From the NCBI GenBank assembly GCA_963814645.1, contig CAWFDX010000002.1:62001-126000 (forward strand): DNA of 64,000 bases, read 5' to 3'. Below the pieces are notes generated by a model. That model saw nothing but the letters and a program-made list of their open reading frames with translations. It made no database searches and was not told the origin of the DNA. The position numbers were made by a program, and so were the translations under genes. Below, in pieces: positions 1-9,005 of the stretch. The first letter of the stretch is position 1. Each line of letters opens with the position of its first letter. Source of the stretch: RYN-230 sp963814645. Its GTDB lineage: Bacteria; Actinomycetota; Actinomycetes; Streptosporangiales; Streptosporangiaceae.

Positions 1-92
1 ACCGTGCACTAGCCCGGACGCCCAGGCGATCACCGAAACGGCCACGTACTGCCACGCTCGATCAGCGGGTCTCGTGGTCGACACGCGGAGTC

Positions 93-381
93 TCAATGCC
101 ATGGGCTTTGAGACGAACGGCGTGAGTGGGGTTCTTGTGTGAGGTTACGGACGTGCCCCCGGCCGCAGATCACCGGCAACGAGTTGAAGAGGCCCGCGAG
201 CACACAGATCGCGCCTATGATCGCCCAGATGTGCTGGCCGTTCATGCCGCCCGACTGACCAAGCAGGTTCAGGCCCTGGAGAATCCAGACAACGCCCGCG
301 AGAACCCCGGCCAGGGGGTTCAGCGGGCGGTGCCTCGGCCAGCCAGTTAGTGACGCCGGCGCTCGCGGGAGGCTCAGGCAT
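93..381 (-). pseudogene. remnant of a small two-helix membrane protein
   Basis: Read on the minus strand, one frame gives two hydrophobic helices. The first is about LAGVLAGVVWILQGLNLLG; then come a GMNGQ loop and a second helix about HIWAIIGAICVLAGLF. This helix-loop-helix pattern resembles the short actinobacterial membrane proteins of 60-80 residues of unknown function. The frame has no ATG, GTG or TTG start: a TAG closes it just upstream. A plausible ATG at 381 (MPEPPASAG) lies in another frame, so a frameshift near 325-345 is likely. The tail after the second helix, down to the stop at 93-95, looks non-coding. The similarity is judged by eye and no function is assigned. Bases 1-92 show nothing recognisable. 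Confidence 0.35.
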
Positions 382-509
382 GTTGCGCGCTATCCGGCTG
401 CCCAGCAGGCAGCAGCATCCGGGATGAGCAGCCTGCCGCTGCCGCAGTGCCTGCGCGACCGCCGGGTGGGCTGGGCCGGTGACGCGCTGTTATCCGTGCC
501 TGTCCATGA

Positions 510-1397
510 CTACGTACCTGCGTCAGCCGGTGAGATCGGCCGCTGGGCGCCGTTCGGTGCTGTGATCGCGGCTGTGCTGGCCGGCTGGCTTCCCAGCAGG
601 GCGGCGGGGGTGGCTGGCACGGCGATGGCCTCTTCAGCCTCGGTGGGCTCCGTAGCCTCGGTGGGATCCGAGCCTGGGGCGGCGGGCAAAGCGGCACGGT
701 CGAAGAAGCGCAGCAGTTCCACCGGGAACGGCATGACCAGGGTGCTGTTCTTCTCGGCGGCGACCTCGACCACGGTCTGCAGCAGCCGCAGTTGCAAGGC
801 GGCCGGGTCGGCGGCCATGACCGAGGCGGCCTGGGCCAGCTTCTTGGAGGCCTGGTACTCCCCGTCCGCGGAGATGATCCGGGCCCGGCGCTCACGCTCG
901 GCTTCGGCCTGCCGGGACATCGAGCGTTTCATCGATTCGGGCAAGGAGATGTCCTTGACCTCCACGCGCTCCACCCGGACGCCCCACGGGCCCTCGGTGG
1001 GGGCGTCGATCACGTCCTTGAGCTCGGCGTTGACGTGTTCCCGCTCGGACAGCAACTGGTCCATGCTGCTGCGCCCGGTCACCGCCCGCAGCGAGGTCTG
1101 GGCGACCTGGGAGACGGCGAAGTGGTAGTTCTGCACGTTGATGAGGGCCTTGAGCGGGTCCACGACCCGGTAGTACACAACCGCGTCCACCTTCAGGGAG
1201 ACGTTGTCCCGGGTGATGGTCTCCTGGGCGGGCACGTTAGCCACCACGATCTGCATGTTGACCTTGGTGAGCCGGCTGGTGAACGGGTTGATCCAGATCA
1301 GGCCCGGCTTGCGCACGCCGGGCAGAGCCTGCCCGAAGCGGAACACAATGCCTTGCTCGTACTGACGGATGATCCTGAAGCCGAACACATCGGCCAT
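510..1397 (-). CDS. slipin / SPFH (band 7, stomatin-like) protein
   Basis: SPFH/band 7 protein of about 295 residues. Family members form membrane-associated oligomeric scaffolds in lipid microdomains. The domain runs from the N-terminus (GFRIIRQYEQGIVFRFGQ) through the conserved DAVVYYRVVDP and the VERVEVKDISLPE strand. A charged coiled-coil follows (about residues 165-200, rich in AEAERERRARI), then a Pro/Ala/Glu-rich low-complexity tail from about residue 240. Slipins usually open with a transmembrane or hairpin segment; here the SPFH fold starts almost at once and no anchor is visible. The ATG at 1397 is preferred over a GTG at 1412 because a G-rich ribosome-binding stretch precedes it. 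No NfeD partner lies next to it. Confidence 0.85.
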   Translation of the reverse strand: MADVFGFRIIRQYEQGIVFRFGQALPGVRKPGLIWINPFTSRLTKVNMQIVVANVPAQETITRDNVSLKVDAVVYYRVVDPLKALINVQNYHFAVSQVAQTSLRAVTGRSSMDQLLSEREHVNAELKDVIDAPTEGPWGVRVERVEVKDISLPESMKRSMSRQAEAERERRARIISADGEYQASKKLAQAASVMAADPAALQLRLLQTVVEVAAEKNSTLVMPFPVELLRFFDRAALPAAPGSDPTEATEPTEAEEAIAVPATPAALLGSQPASTAAITAPNGAQRPISPADAGT

Positions 1398-1531
1398 CCC
1401 AACCCCCGGCACCAGGCCTGCGCGCCGGGTATATGCGGCCCGCGGACGGCGTCAGCGTGACTGCCAGCGTTCGAAATGCCCACGGCCTAAACTCCATCAT
1501 CACACAGCCCAGGCGCCCGTTCGCCGTGTCC

Positions 1532-1831
1532 TTACAGCGGCTCGATGGCCCAGGCCCAGCCCTGGTCGTCATCCCAAACCGCGCGGACCACGGCGGCCTG
1601 GGCCGTGTCGGACAGCTGGGCTACGGCCCGGATCAGCTGGCGGTGGAAGTCCTCGGGCGTGTGTTTGCCCTCATGCGAGACGACGGTAACGAGCGCTACG
1701 GCCGATTGCTCACCGCCGCTCAGCCGGACCGTGATAGTGCCGGTGTAGTCACGGCTGACGGCCGCGATGGCCTCGGCGCGGACAAGCTCGCTGTCATCGT
1801 CCTTGGCCACCCACACATCAGGCGGGGCCAT
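1532..1831 (-). CDS. hypothetical protein, about 99 residues
   Basis: Small soluble protein without a recognised family. It starts MAPPDVWVAKDDD and carries a compact alternating region (VSRDYTGTITVRLSGG, then VALVTVVSHEG) followed by an amphipathic helix (EDFHRQLIRAVAQLSDTAQ) and a Trp-rich end. The ATG at 1831 is chosen because GGGAGG lies eight bases upstream; a GTG at 1840 is also open. It may share a transcript with the slipin gene downstream, about 130 bases away on the same strand. No signal peptide, metal motif or membrane segment is visible. Codon use matches its neighbours, which supports a real gene. Confidence 0.6.
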   Translation of the reverse strand: MAPPDVWVAKDDDSELVRAEAIAAVSRDYTGTITVRLSGGEQSAVALVTVVSHEGKHTPEDFHRQLIRAVAQLSDTAQAAVVRAVWDDDQGWAWAIEPL

Positions 1832-1948
1832 CCACCTCACCTCCCGCGCTCAATTGTCATGGCACCCCCACAGTGGCATATCTGCGCTGCGCCAGGCCGG
1901 GCCGCGCTGGGTGGAACCCGGCAGGCCAGGACGCGCAGCCGGGCCGGC

Positions 1949-3028
1949 TCAGTACTCGAGTTCCGGCCGCAGTGCGCCGCCGACCGTGTGCAGGTGCCGC
2001 AGGACCTGTCCGTAGGAGGCGAAGAAGCCGGTCTCGTGGTAGGTGATGCCGTGCTGCTCGCAGAACGCGCGCACCGGTTCCTGGGCCTGCCGCAGGCTGG
2101 GCCGTGGCATGGAGGGGAACAGATGATGTTCGATCTGGTAGTTGAGGCCGCCGAGAGCGAAGTCGGTGAGCCACCCCCCGCGGACGTTCCGTGAGGTCAT
2201 GACCTGGCGGCGCAGGAAGTCGGACTGCTCATCTTCGCCTGGCACCGGCATGCCCTTGTGGTTGGGCGCGAACGAACAGCCCAGGTAGACCCCGAACAGG
2301 CCCTGCTGGACGAGCACGAAGACCACCGCCTGCACCGGGGCCAGCACCAGGAACACGGCGGCCAGGTAGCCAACAATGTGCACGACGAGCAGCGCGCCGT
2401 CCACCAGCTTGACGGTCGGACTACCGCGGCCGCCCACCAGGGTCCGGATTCCGGCGGCATGCAGGTGGAAGCCTTCCAGCAACAGCATCGGGAAGAACAG
2501 CCAGGCCTGATAGCCGGCCAGCCAGCTGCCCAGGCCATGCCGGGCCCGGGCCTGGTCCCGGGTGAAGGCGATGGCCCGGCCGCCGATGTCCGGATCGCGG
2601 CCCGGCTCGTTGGGGTGGGCGTGATGCCGGTTGTGCTTGGCCGTCCACCACCCGTAGCTGAGGCCGATCAGCAGGTTGCCGTGGATACGGCCGATCAGGT
2701 CGTCGGTGCGCTTGGACCCAGAGATCTGCCGGTGCCCAGCGTCATGCCCGATGAACCCGGTCTGGGTGAACATGACCGCCAGGAAGACCGCCACCAGCAG
2801 CTGCCACCAGGACCGCCCGAGCAAGAAGAACACGGTCCAGCCGGCGGCCAGCAGGAGCAGGTTGACGCCGATCTTGGCGCTGTAATAGGCCGGCCGTCGG
2901 CGCAGCAGCCCGGCGGCCCGCACGCTGCGCGAGAGGTGTGCGTAGTCACTGCCGGGGCCAGTGAGCGCCGGGCCCCGTGCAGCTACCTGAGGACGTTCTG
3001 CTAGTGGACTTGCCGCGTCAACGGTCAA
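1949..3028 (-). CDS. membrane fatty acid (acyl-CoA/acyl-lipid) desaturase
   Basis: Integral-membrane di-iron desaturase of 359 residues, of the actinobacterial DesA3 / front-end desaturase class. It introduces double bonds into acyl chains and so adjusts membrane fluidity. All three histidine boxes are present: HDAGH at residues 95-99, HNRHH at 132-136 and QIEHH at 298-302. Hydrophobic segments lie around 53-90, 170-192 and 212-252. The start is a TTG at 3028 with AGGAGG seven to eight bases upstream (cAGGAGGacgagg). It is on the same strand as the cold-shock protein and RNA helicase upstream, so the three look like a cold-adaptation group. The electron donor (a ferredoxin or oxygenase-reductase) is not encoded nearby. 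The regiospecificity cannot be read from sequence. Confidence 0.93.
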   Translation of the reverse strand: MTVDAASPLAERPQVAARGPALTGPGSDYAHLSRSVRAAGLLRRRPAYYSAKIGVNLLLLAAGWTVFFLLGRSWWQLLVAVFLAVMFTQTGFIGHDAGHRQISGSKRTDDLIGRIHGNLLIGLSYGWWTAKHNRHHAHPNEPGRDPDIGGRAIAFTRDQARARHGLGSWLAGYQAWLFFPMLLLEGFHLHAAGIRTLVGGRGSPTVKLVDGALLVVHIVGYLAAVFLVLAPVQAVVFVLVQQGLFGVYLGCSFAPNHKGMPVPGEDEQSDFLRRQVMTSRNVRGGWLTDFALGGLNYQIEHHLFPSMPRPSLRQAQEPVRAFCEQHGITYHETGFFASYGQVLRHLHTVGGALRPELEY

Positions 3029-3167
3029 CCTCGTCCTCCTGCAGCGAGCGCGCGGCCGGTGCTCAGCCGCGCGGAGTCAGTAGCGCCGCAGGGTCCGGGC
3101 GGCAGGGTGCTAGGACGGATAGGTGGCAGGCCGCGCATTCGCGCGCGGGTCTGCCACCTACATCACA

Positions 3168-3371
3168 TCAGACTGCGTGGACCTGGTCCGCCTGCGGGCC
3201 CTTCGGGCCCTGGCGGGTGGTGTACTCCACCTTCTGGTTCTCTTCCAGGGTGCGGTAGCCGCCCATGTCGATCGCCGAGTGGTGCACGAAGACGTCGGCG
3301 GTGCCGTCGTCTGGGGCGATGAAACCGAAGCCCTTATCGGGGTTGAACCACTTCACAGTTCCCTGTGCCAT
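3168..3371 (-). CDS. csp: cold-shock protein (CspA family)
   Basis: 67-residue single-domain cold-shock protein, an OB-fold RNA/ssDNA chaperone that melts secondary structure in mRNA. RNP1 (KGFGFIAPD) and RNP2-like VFVHHSAI are intact and the length is typical. The ATG at 3371 is chosen because GGAG lies seven to eight bases upstream (cttaGGAGacaagcag) and it matches the family start MAxGTVKWF; an upstream start at 3455 would add unrelated residues. The 246 bases up to the helicase gene are unusually long for this window and could hold a structured 5' leader, as in other csp genes. A paralogue lies at 10051-10254. Confidence 0.95.
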   Translation of the reverse strand: MAQGTVKWFNPDKGFGFIAPDDGTADVFVHHSAIDMGGYRTLEENQKVEYTTRQGPKGPQADQVHAV

Positions 3372-3617
3372 CTGCTTGTCTCCTAAGACGAGCCATGATC
3401 CGTGCCCTTCGCACGGACCAGCTGCTGGTTGCCCGCCACTGGAGAGGAATCCCACCGCCAGACGGCCAGGCGCCCATTGCCGAAAGTGCGGGCGCCTTCA
3501 CGATCGCAAACGTCGACAACAACTTTTATACTAAACGCCAATTCGTGGCCGGTGCATTCCCGTCGCGTGGCACCCCTCCCGGCATCCGGGCCAGGGGAGC
3601 GCCGCGGGCCTTGATCG

Positions 3618-5000
3618 CTATCGACTGCGGCGGCCCCGGTAGCCGGCCGACATGGCCACCGCGCCGCGGCCGATAGCTGGGCTGGCCGTCAGTGTCGCCG
3701 CGGCGCTGCCCGGCTGCTCGGCTGGGGTGACCCGGGCGGCGGGCGGGCCGGCGATAGAACGCAGCAGCGCGGAGCCAGGGCTGACGCTCGTGGCCAGCGG
3801 GCTCACCCCCGCGCGGCGCATCAGCCCACGCACGTCGGCGGTCTGGGCCGGGCTGTGCAGGGTGATGACCACACCGTCGGCGCCGGCCCGTGCGGTCCGG
3901 CCGGACCGGTGCAGGTACGCCTTGTGCTCGGCGGGCGGATCCGCGTGGATGACCAGGTCGATGCCGTCCACGTGGATGCCGCGGGCAGCGATGTCCGTGG
4001 CCACCAGGACCCGGGCCGCCCCGGACGCGAACGAGGCGAGGTTCCGTTCCCGGGCACCCTGCCCGAGGTCGCCGTGCAGTGGGACCACGGAGATCCCGGC
4101 CTTGGCCAACTGGGTGGCGAGCTTGTGCGCGCCGTGCTTGGTGCGGGTGAACACCAGCGACCGGTTGCTGCCGCCGGCCAGCGCGGCGACCACGCCCACC
4201 CGGTCCTCGGGCGTGACGGTGAGCAGGTGGTGAACCATGGCGCCGGGCGCGCTCGTGGCGGAGTCCACCGAATGCACCGCCGGGTCGCTCAGGAACCGGC
4301 GTACCAGGACATCCACCGCGTTGTCCAAGGTGGCGGAGAACAGCATCCGCTGGCTGTCCGCCGGGGTGGCCGCCAGCAGCCGCCGCACCACAGGCAGGAA
4401 GCCGAGGTCAGCCATGTGGTCCGCCTCGTCCAGCACGCTGATCTCTACATCGCCCAGGTGACAGTGCCCCTGCTCGATGAGGTCGGCCAGCCGCCCGGGA
4501 CAGGCCACCACGATGTCCACCCGGTTATGCAGCGCCGCTACCTGGGCATTCTGCCCGGTGCCGCCGAAAATGGTGGCCACTGTCAGGTCCATCGCCTGGG
4601 CTAGCGGCACCAGCACGGCCTGGACCTGGCTGGCCAGTTCCCGGGTGGGCACCAGGACCAGGCCACGGGGGCGGCCTGCGCTAGTGAAGCCGCTGGCCAG
4701 CCCGGCGACCAGCGGGATCGAGAACGCCAGGGTCTTACCGGAACCGGTCCGGCCACGGCCCAGGATGTCCCGCCCAGCCAGCGCATCCGGCAGTGCAGCC
4801 GCCTGGATCGGGAAGGGCACCGTGACCCCGTCTCCGGCCAGCGCGCCGACTAGCGGTCCGGGAACGCCGAGGTCGGCGAAGCTCGGGTGCAGCGTGGTCA
4901 CCGCGGCCATGCGGTGAGCGGGACGCGCGGAGGATCCAGGCCTCGTCTGGCCACGGCGGCGCCGCCGGGCATGCGGATTTTCAGTGGGTGCAGTAGTCAA
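3618..5000 (-). CDS. DEAD-box ATP-dependent RNA helicase
   Basis: 460-residue DEAD-box RNA helicase. The Q motif is visible (F39..L..P..IQ near residues 60-66), as are Walker A GRTGSGKT (83-90), PTREL (118-122), GG (146-147), DEAD (191-194) and SAT (222-224). The C-terminal RecA domain carries VFTRTKHGAHKLA, VATDIAARGIHV and HRSGRTARAG. The first 30 residues are basic and Arg-rich (ARRRRRGQTR), typical of an RNA-binding extension. The true start could be Met31 (4910). It lies upstream of the cold-shock protein on the same strand and most likely remodels RNA at low temperature, like CsdA/RhlE proteins. That role is inferred from context. Confidence 0.93.
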   Translation of the reverse strand: MTTAPTENPHARRRRRGQTRPGSSARPAHRMAAVTTLHPSFADLGVPGPLVGALAGDGVTVPFPIQAAALPDALAGRDILGRGRTGSGKTLAFSIPLVAGLASGFTSAGRPRGLVLVPTRELASQVQAVLVPLAQAMDLTVATIFGGTGQNAQVAALHNRVDIVVACPGRLADLIEQGHCHLGDVEISVLDEADHMADLGFLPVVRRLLAATPADSQRMLFSATLDNAVDVLVRRFLSDPAVHSVDSATSAPGAMVHHLLTVTPEDRVGVVAALAGGSNRSLVFTRTKHGAHKLATQLAKAGISVVPLHGDLGQGARERNLASFASGAARVLVATDIAARGIHVDGIDLVIHADPPAEHKAYLHRSGRTARAGADGVVITLHSPAQTADVRGLMRRAGVSPLATSVSPGSALLRSIAGPPAARVTPAEQPGSAAATLTASPAIGRGAVAMSAGYRGRRSR

Positions 5001-5273
5001 AGACTCTCTTCCGGATCTGGGTGGCCGCTTTGATAGGCCACCACCTGAGATCCGTGGAAACCAGTTCGCTCACCGAGCGAGGTACGACCGGCGCGCCCTG
5101 ATGGCGCCGCCTCACGATATGCCGTGTACCGACAGCGTAGCGTACGCCACGGTTCGGTTTTCCGGCTCGATCAGCCAGACTGACATACAGCACCACCGGC
5201 CCCGGCGCTGCGGCCACGCACCAGACTGTGCGTCCTCGCCTGGCTCGTGGGCAACCGGCGCGAGGGAGGTGCC

Positions 5274-6140
5274 ATGGAGTTCCTGCAGCCGCAGACGTGG
5301 GCGGAAGCGCTGCAGCTGAAGGCGGCGTACCCGCACGCGGTGCCCATCCAGGGCGGCACGGACGTCATGGTCGAGCTGAACTTCGACCGGTACCGGCCGG
5401 AATACCTCCTCGACCTCACCCGGGTGGGTGCGCTGGCTGAGTGGGCTCCGGACAACGGGCACATCTGGCTCGGCGCCGGGGTGACCTACACGAGGGTCCA
5501 GACCGAGCTGGGCGGCTGGCTGCCCGGTCTGGCCATGGCATCCCGCACCGTCGGGTCGCCGCAGATCCGCAACCGGGGGACGGTCGGCGGCAACCTGGGG
5601 GCCGCGTCCCCGGCGGGCGATGCGCATCCCCCGCTGCTGGCCGCGTGCGCCCACGTGGCGGCCGAGTCGGTGCGTGGCACCCGGCTGATCCCGGCGGACG
5701 AGTTCTACACCGGGGTGAAGCGCAACGCGCTGGGGCCGGATGAGCTGATCAAAGGGGTCCTGATCACCCCGCCGGCCGGCCCGCAGCAGTTCTGCAAGAT
5801 CGGCACGCGCAACGCGATGGTCATCGCGGTGGCCGCGTTCAGCCTCGCGCTGCACCCGGATCGCCAGGCGGTCGGCACCGGCATCGGGTCGGCCGGCCCT
5901 ACCCCGCGGCGCGCGCTGGCCGCCGAAGAGTTCCTGGCCCAGGCGCTGACCGCGGACGGGCTGTGGGAATCCCGTAGCGACCTGCCCGAGTCCATCAGCC
6001 GCCGGTTCGCGGATCTGGTCGCCGAGGCGGCCGCGCCGATCGACGATGTCCGGGGCAGCGCGCGGTACCGGGTGCACGCCCTGTCGGTGCTGGCCCGGCG
6101 CGCGCTGACCTGGGCGTGGCACGAGTTCCGGAGGGCGTGA
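5274..6140 (+). CDS. molybdenum hydroxylase FAD-binding subunit (CoxM/XdhB-like)
   Basis: 288-residue FAD subunit of a xanthine dehydrogenase / CO dehydrogenase family molybdenum hydroxylase. It passes electrons from the 2Fe-2S subunit to the final acceptor. FAD-binding loops are visible: IQGGTDVM (25-32) and TVGGNLGAASPAGD (103-116). The ATG at 5274 follows GGGAGGTGCC, a strong ribosome-binding site. The gene order FAD, Fe-S, Mo is that of coxMSL. The next gene starts three bases after this stop, so the three are one operon. The substrate is unknown. The 273 bases upstream, between this operon and the divergent helicase, must hold its promoter; I see no clear operator there. Confidence 0.92.
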   Translation: MEFLQPQTWAEALQLKAAYPHAVPIQGGTDVMVELNFDRYRPEYLLDLTRVGALAEWAPDNGHIWLGAGVTYTRVQTELGGWLPGLAMASRTVGSPQIRNRGTVGGNLGAASPAGDAHPPLLAACAHVAAESVRGTRLIPADEFYTGVKRNALGPDELIKGVLITPPAGPQQFCKIGTRNAMVIAVAAFSLALHPDRQAVGTGIGSAGPTPRRALAAEEFLAQALTADGLWESRSDLPESISRRFADLVAEAAAPIDDVRGSARYRVHALSVLARRALTWAWHEFRRA

Positions 6141-6143
6141 GGC

Positions 6144-6623
6144 ATGCGGATCACCTGCACCGTCAACGGCGAGCCCCAGCAGGCCGACGACGTCTGGGCG
6201 GGCGAGAGCCTGCTCTACGTGCTGCGCGAGCGGCTGGGCTTCCCCGGCTCGAAGAACGCGTGCGAGCAGGGCGAGTGCGGCTCGTGCACGGTCTACCTGG
6301 ACGGCGTGCTGGCCTGCGCCTGCCTGGTCGCGGCCGGCCAGGCGCAGGGCCGGGACGTGCGCACCGTGGAGGGGCTGGCCCCCGGCGGCGAGCTGTCCGT
6401 TGTGCAGCGGGCCTTCCTCGACGCGGGCGCGGTGCAGTGCGGCTTCTGCACCCCCGGGCTGCTGGTCGCCGCGCACGACCTGATCGAGCGGCGGCCCGCG
6501 CCCAGTGACGCCGAAATCCGGGAGGCGCTGGCCGGCAACCTGTGCCGGTGCACTGGGTACGAGAAGATCATGGACGCGGTCCGCCAGGCGGCCAGCCGGT
6601 CTGGCGCCGGGGGAGTGACCTGA
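6144..6623 (+). CDS. molybdenum hydroxylase 2Fe-2S subunit (CoxS/XdhC-type)
   Basis: 159-residue small subunit with two [2Fe-2S] clusters. The plant-type ferredoxin cluster ligands are Cys40, Cys45, Cys48 and Cys60 (motif CEQGECGSC, then ACL). The C-terminal helical-bundle cluster uses Cys99, Cys102, Cys134 and Cys136 (QCGFCTPG and NLCRCTGY). It relays electrons from the Mo-pterin subunit to FAD. The stop overlaps the start of the large subunit in a TGATG junction, which implies translational coupling and fixed stoichiometry. Length and all eight ligands are normal for the family. Confidence 0.95.
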   Translation: MRITCTVNGEPQQADDVWAGESLLYVLRERLGFPGSKNACEQGECGSCTVYLDGVLACACLVAAGQAQGRDVRTVEGLAPGGELSVVQRAFLDAGAVQCGFCTPGLLVAAHDLIERRPAPSDAEIREALAGNLCRCTGYEKIMDAVRQAASRSGAGGVT

Positions 6624-9001
6624 TGACGGCACCGACGGCACCGACCGCACCGGCCAGCCCGGTACCCGGTGTGATCACCCCGGTATCCGGCGGGGTGGGC
6701 AGCAGCGTGGGCCGGCCGGACGGCACACCCAAGGTCACCGGGGAGTTCGTCTACTCCAGCGACCTGTGGCTGGACGGCATGATCTGGGGCGTCACGCTGC
6801 GCAGTCCGCACCCTTACGCCCGGATCCGCTCCATCGAGACGGCCGAGGCGCTGGCCATGCCGGGCGTGTCCGCGGTACTGACCCAGGAGGATGTGCCGGG
6901 CACCAAGTACTACGGGCTGGAGATCAGCGACCAGCCGGTACTGGCCGTGGATGTCGTGCGCTACCAGGGCGAACCGGTCGCGCTGGTGGCCGCCGGCCAC
7001 CCGGAGATCGCCCGCCAGGCGGCCAAGCGGATCCGGGTGGACTACGAGGAGTACGAGCCGGTCACCGACGCCCATGAGGCGCTGGGCCACCCGCGGTGGA
7101 ACCTGGTGCATACCACCCCGGGAAAGGTGACCGAGCTGTCCCGGGAGCGGGCCACGCTGCACCCGCAGGGCAACCTGGTGCGGCACCTGAAGCTGCGCAA
7201 GGGCGACCCGGAGCCGGTCGCCGACGTGGTGGTGACCGGCCATTACCAGGTGGGCATGCAGGACCAGGCGTTCCTCGGCCCGGAGTCCGGGCTGGCCGTG
7301 CCGTCCGAGGACGGCGGCGTGGAACTGTACGTCGCCACCCAGTGGCTGCACGTGGACCAGAAACAGATCTGCTCGGCGCTCGGCCTGCCGCCGGAGATGG
7401 TGCGTCTCACGCTGGCCGGGGTGGGCGGCGCGTTCGGCGGCCGCGAGGACCTGTCCATGCACGTACACGCGTGCCTGCTGGCGCTGCGCACCGGCAAGCC
7501 GGTGAAAATGGTCTACAACCGGGAAGAGTCATTCTTCGGGCACGTGCACCGGCACCCGGCGCTGATGCGCTTCGAGCACGGGGCCAACCGGGACGGCCGG
7601 CTCGTCTACGTCAAGGCGCAGATCTACCTGGACGGAGGGGCGTACGCGTCCAGCACGCCGGCCGTGGTGGGGAACGCGGGCACGATGGGCATCGGCCCGT
7701 ACGTGGTGCCCAATGTGCACGTCGATGCGTACGGCGCGTACACCAACAATCCGCCATGCGGGGCCATGCGCGGCTTCGGCTCGGTGCAGGCCGCGTTCGC
7801 CCACGAGGCTCAGATGGACAAGCTGGCCGCCGAGCTCGGCCTGGACCCGGTGGAACTGCGCTGCCGCAACGCGATGACCCAGGGTGCGCAGGCGCCGACC
7901 GGGCAGGTCATCGACAGCCCGGCCCCGGTCGAGGAACTGCTGCGCCGGGTCCAGGCCATGCCGCTGCCGCCGCCGGCCCGCCCGGACGCCGAGCCCGACT
8001 TGCGGGACCTGCCCGGCGGCGTGGGCAACACCACCCATGGCGAGGGCGTGGTGCGTGGCGTCGGCTACGCGGTGGCCTACAAGAACGTTGGGTTCTCGGA
8101 GGGCTTCGACGACTACTCCACGGCCCGGGTCCGGCTCGAAGTGCTGTCCGGCGAAGCGACGGCGACCGTACACACCGCTTCAGCCGAGGTCGGTCAGGGA
8201 CTCGTCACCGTCGAGCAGCAGATCGTGCGCACCGAACTGGGCGTCAACCAGGTCATCGCGGCGCCCAAGGACACCCAGGTGGGCAGCGGCGGGTCATCGT
8301 CCGCATCCCGGCAGACCTATGTCACCGGCGGCGCGGTCAAGGCCGCATGTGCGCAGGTCCGAGAGCGGGCGCTGGCCATCATCCAGCGGCGGCTCGACCG
8401 CACCGTGCCGGACCTGCGGCTGGACGGCGGCAAGGTGGTCTCGGCGGCCGAGGGCATCCTCGGCGACCTGGCCAGCCTGCTCGGTGACGAGGTCATCGAG
8501 GAGACGGCGGAATGGCGGCATCGGCCGACCAAGGCGGTCGACCCGGAGACCGGCCAGGGCTTCGCACACGTGCAGTACGCGTTCGCCGCGCATCGCGCGG
8601 TCGTGGACGTGGACACCGAACTCGGCCTGGTCAAGGTGGTGGCGCTGGACTGCGTCCAGGACGTGGGCAAGGCCATCAACCCGCAGGCGGTGCTCGGCCA
8701 GATCCAGGGCGGCTCGGCGCAGGGGCTGGGGCTGGCCGTGATGGAGGAAATCCAGATCTCCGGCGGCAGGATCAGGAATCCGTCGTTCACCGACTACCTG
8801 ATCCCCACCATTCTCGACATCCCCCCGATGCGGATCGAGGTGCTCGAGTATCCCGACCCGCACGCGCCCTACGGGGTGCGCGGGGTCGGCGAGCCGCCGA
8901 CGATCTCCTCCGGCCCAGCCATCGTGGCCGCCATCCGCGCCGCCACCGGATTGCCGCTGAACCAGGTGCCGGTGCGCCCGGAGCACATTACCGGCACCTG
9001 A
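6623..9001 (+). CDS. molybdenum hydroxylase large subunit (molybdopterin-binding, CoxL/XdhA-like)
   Basis: 792-residue catalytic subunit binding the molybdenum cofactor. Visible motifs are the GVGGAFGGRED cofactor-binding loop (about residues 270-280), the active-site loop PPCGAMRGFGS and the C-terminal GVRGVGEPPT containing the conserved catalytic Glu. The loop has the RGFG signature of xanthine- and aldehyde-type enzymes, not the AYRCSF loop of form I CO dehydrogenase, so this is probably not a true CO dehydrogenase. The start is the ATG in the TGATG overlap with the Fe-S gene. No accessory gene of the XdhC/CoxI (cofactor sulfuration) or CoxD type lies in the window. The real substrate (purine, aldehyde or N-heterocycle) cannot be deduced. 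Confidence 0.93.
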   Translation: MTAPTAPTAPASPVPGVITPVSGGVGSSVGRPDGTPKVTGEFVYSSDLWLDGMIWGVTLRSPHPYARIRSIETAEALAMPGVSAVLTQEDVPGTKYYGLEISDQPVLAVDVVRYQGEPVALVAAGHPEIARQAAKRIRVDYEEYEPVTDAHEALGHPRWNLVHTTPGKVTELSRERATLHPQGNLVRHLKLRKGDPEPVADVVVTGHYQVGMQDQAFLGPESGLAVPSEDGGVELYVATQWLHVDQKQICSALGLPPEMVRLTLAGVGGAFGGREDLSMHVHACLLALRTGKPVKMVYNREESFFGHVHRHPALMRFEHGANRDGRLVYVKAQIYLDGGAYASSTPAVVGNAGTMGIGPYVVPNVHVDAYGAYTNNPPCGAMRGFGSVQAAFAHEAQMDKLAAELGLDPVELRCRNAMTQGAQAPTGQVIDSPAPVEELLRRVQAMPLPPPARPDAEPDLRDLPGGVGNTTHGEGVVRGVGYAVAYKNVGFSEGFDDYSTARVRLEVLSGEATATVHTASAEVGQGLVTVEQQIVRTELGVNQVIAAPKDTQVGSGGSSSASRQTYVTGGAVKAACAQVRERALAIIQRRLDRTVPDLRLDGGKVVSAAEGILGDLASLLGDEVIEETAEWRHRPTKAVDPETGQGFAHVQYAFAAHRAVVDVDTELGLVKVVALDCVQDVGKAINPQAVLGQIQGGSAQGLGLAVMEEIQISGGRIRNPSFTDYLIPTILDIPPMRIEVLEYPDPHAPYGVRGVGEPPTISSGPAIVAAIRAATGLPLNQVPVRPEHITGT

Positions 9002-9005
9002 GCCG

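Noticed and set aside
4981..5217. 78-residue minus frame between helicase and Mo-hydroxylase operon
   Set aside because: No motif, composition unlike a gene, and would sit in the divergent promoter.
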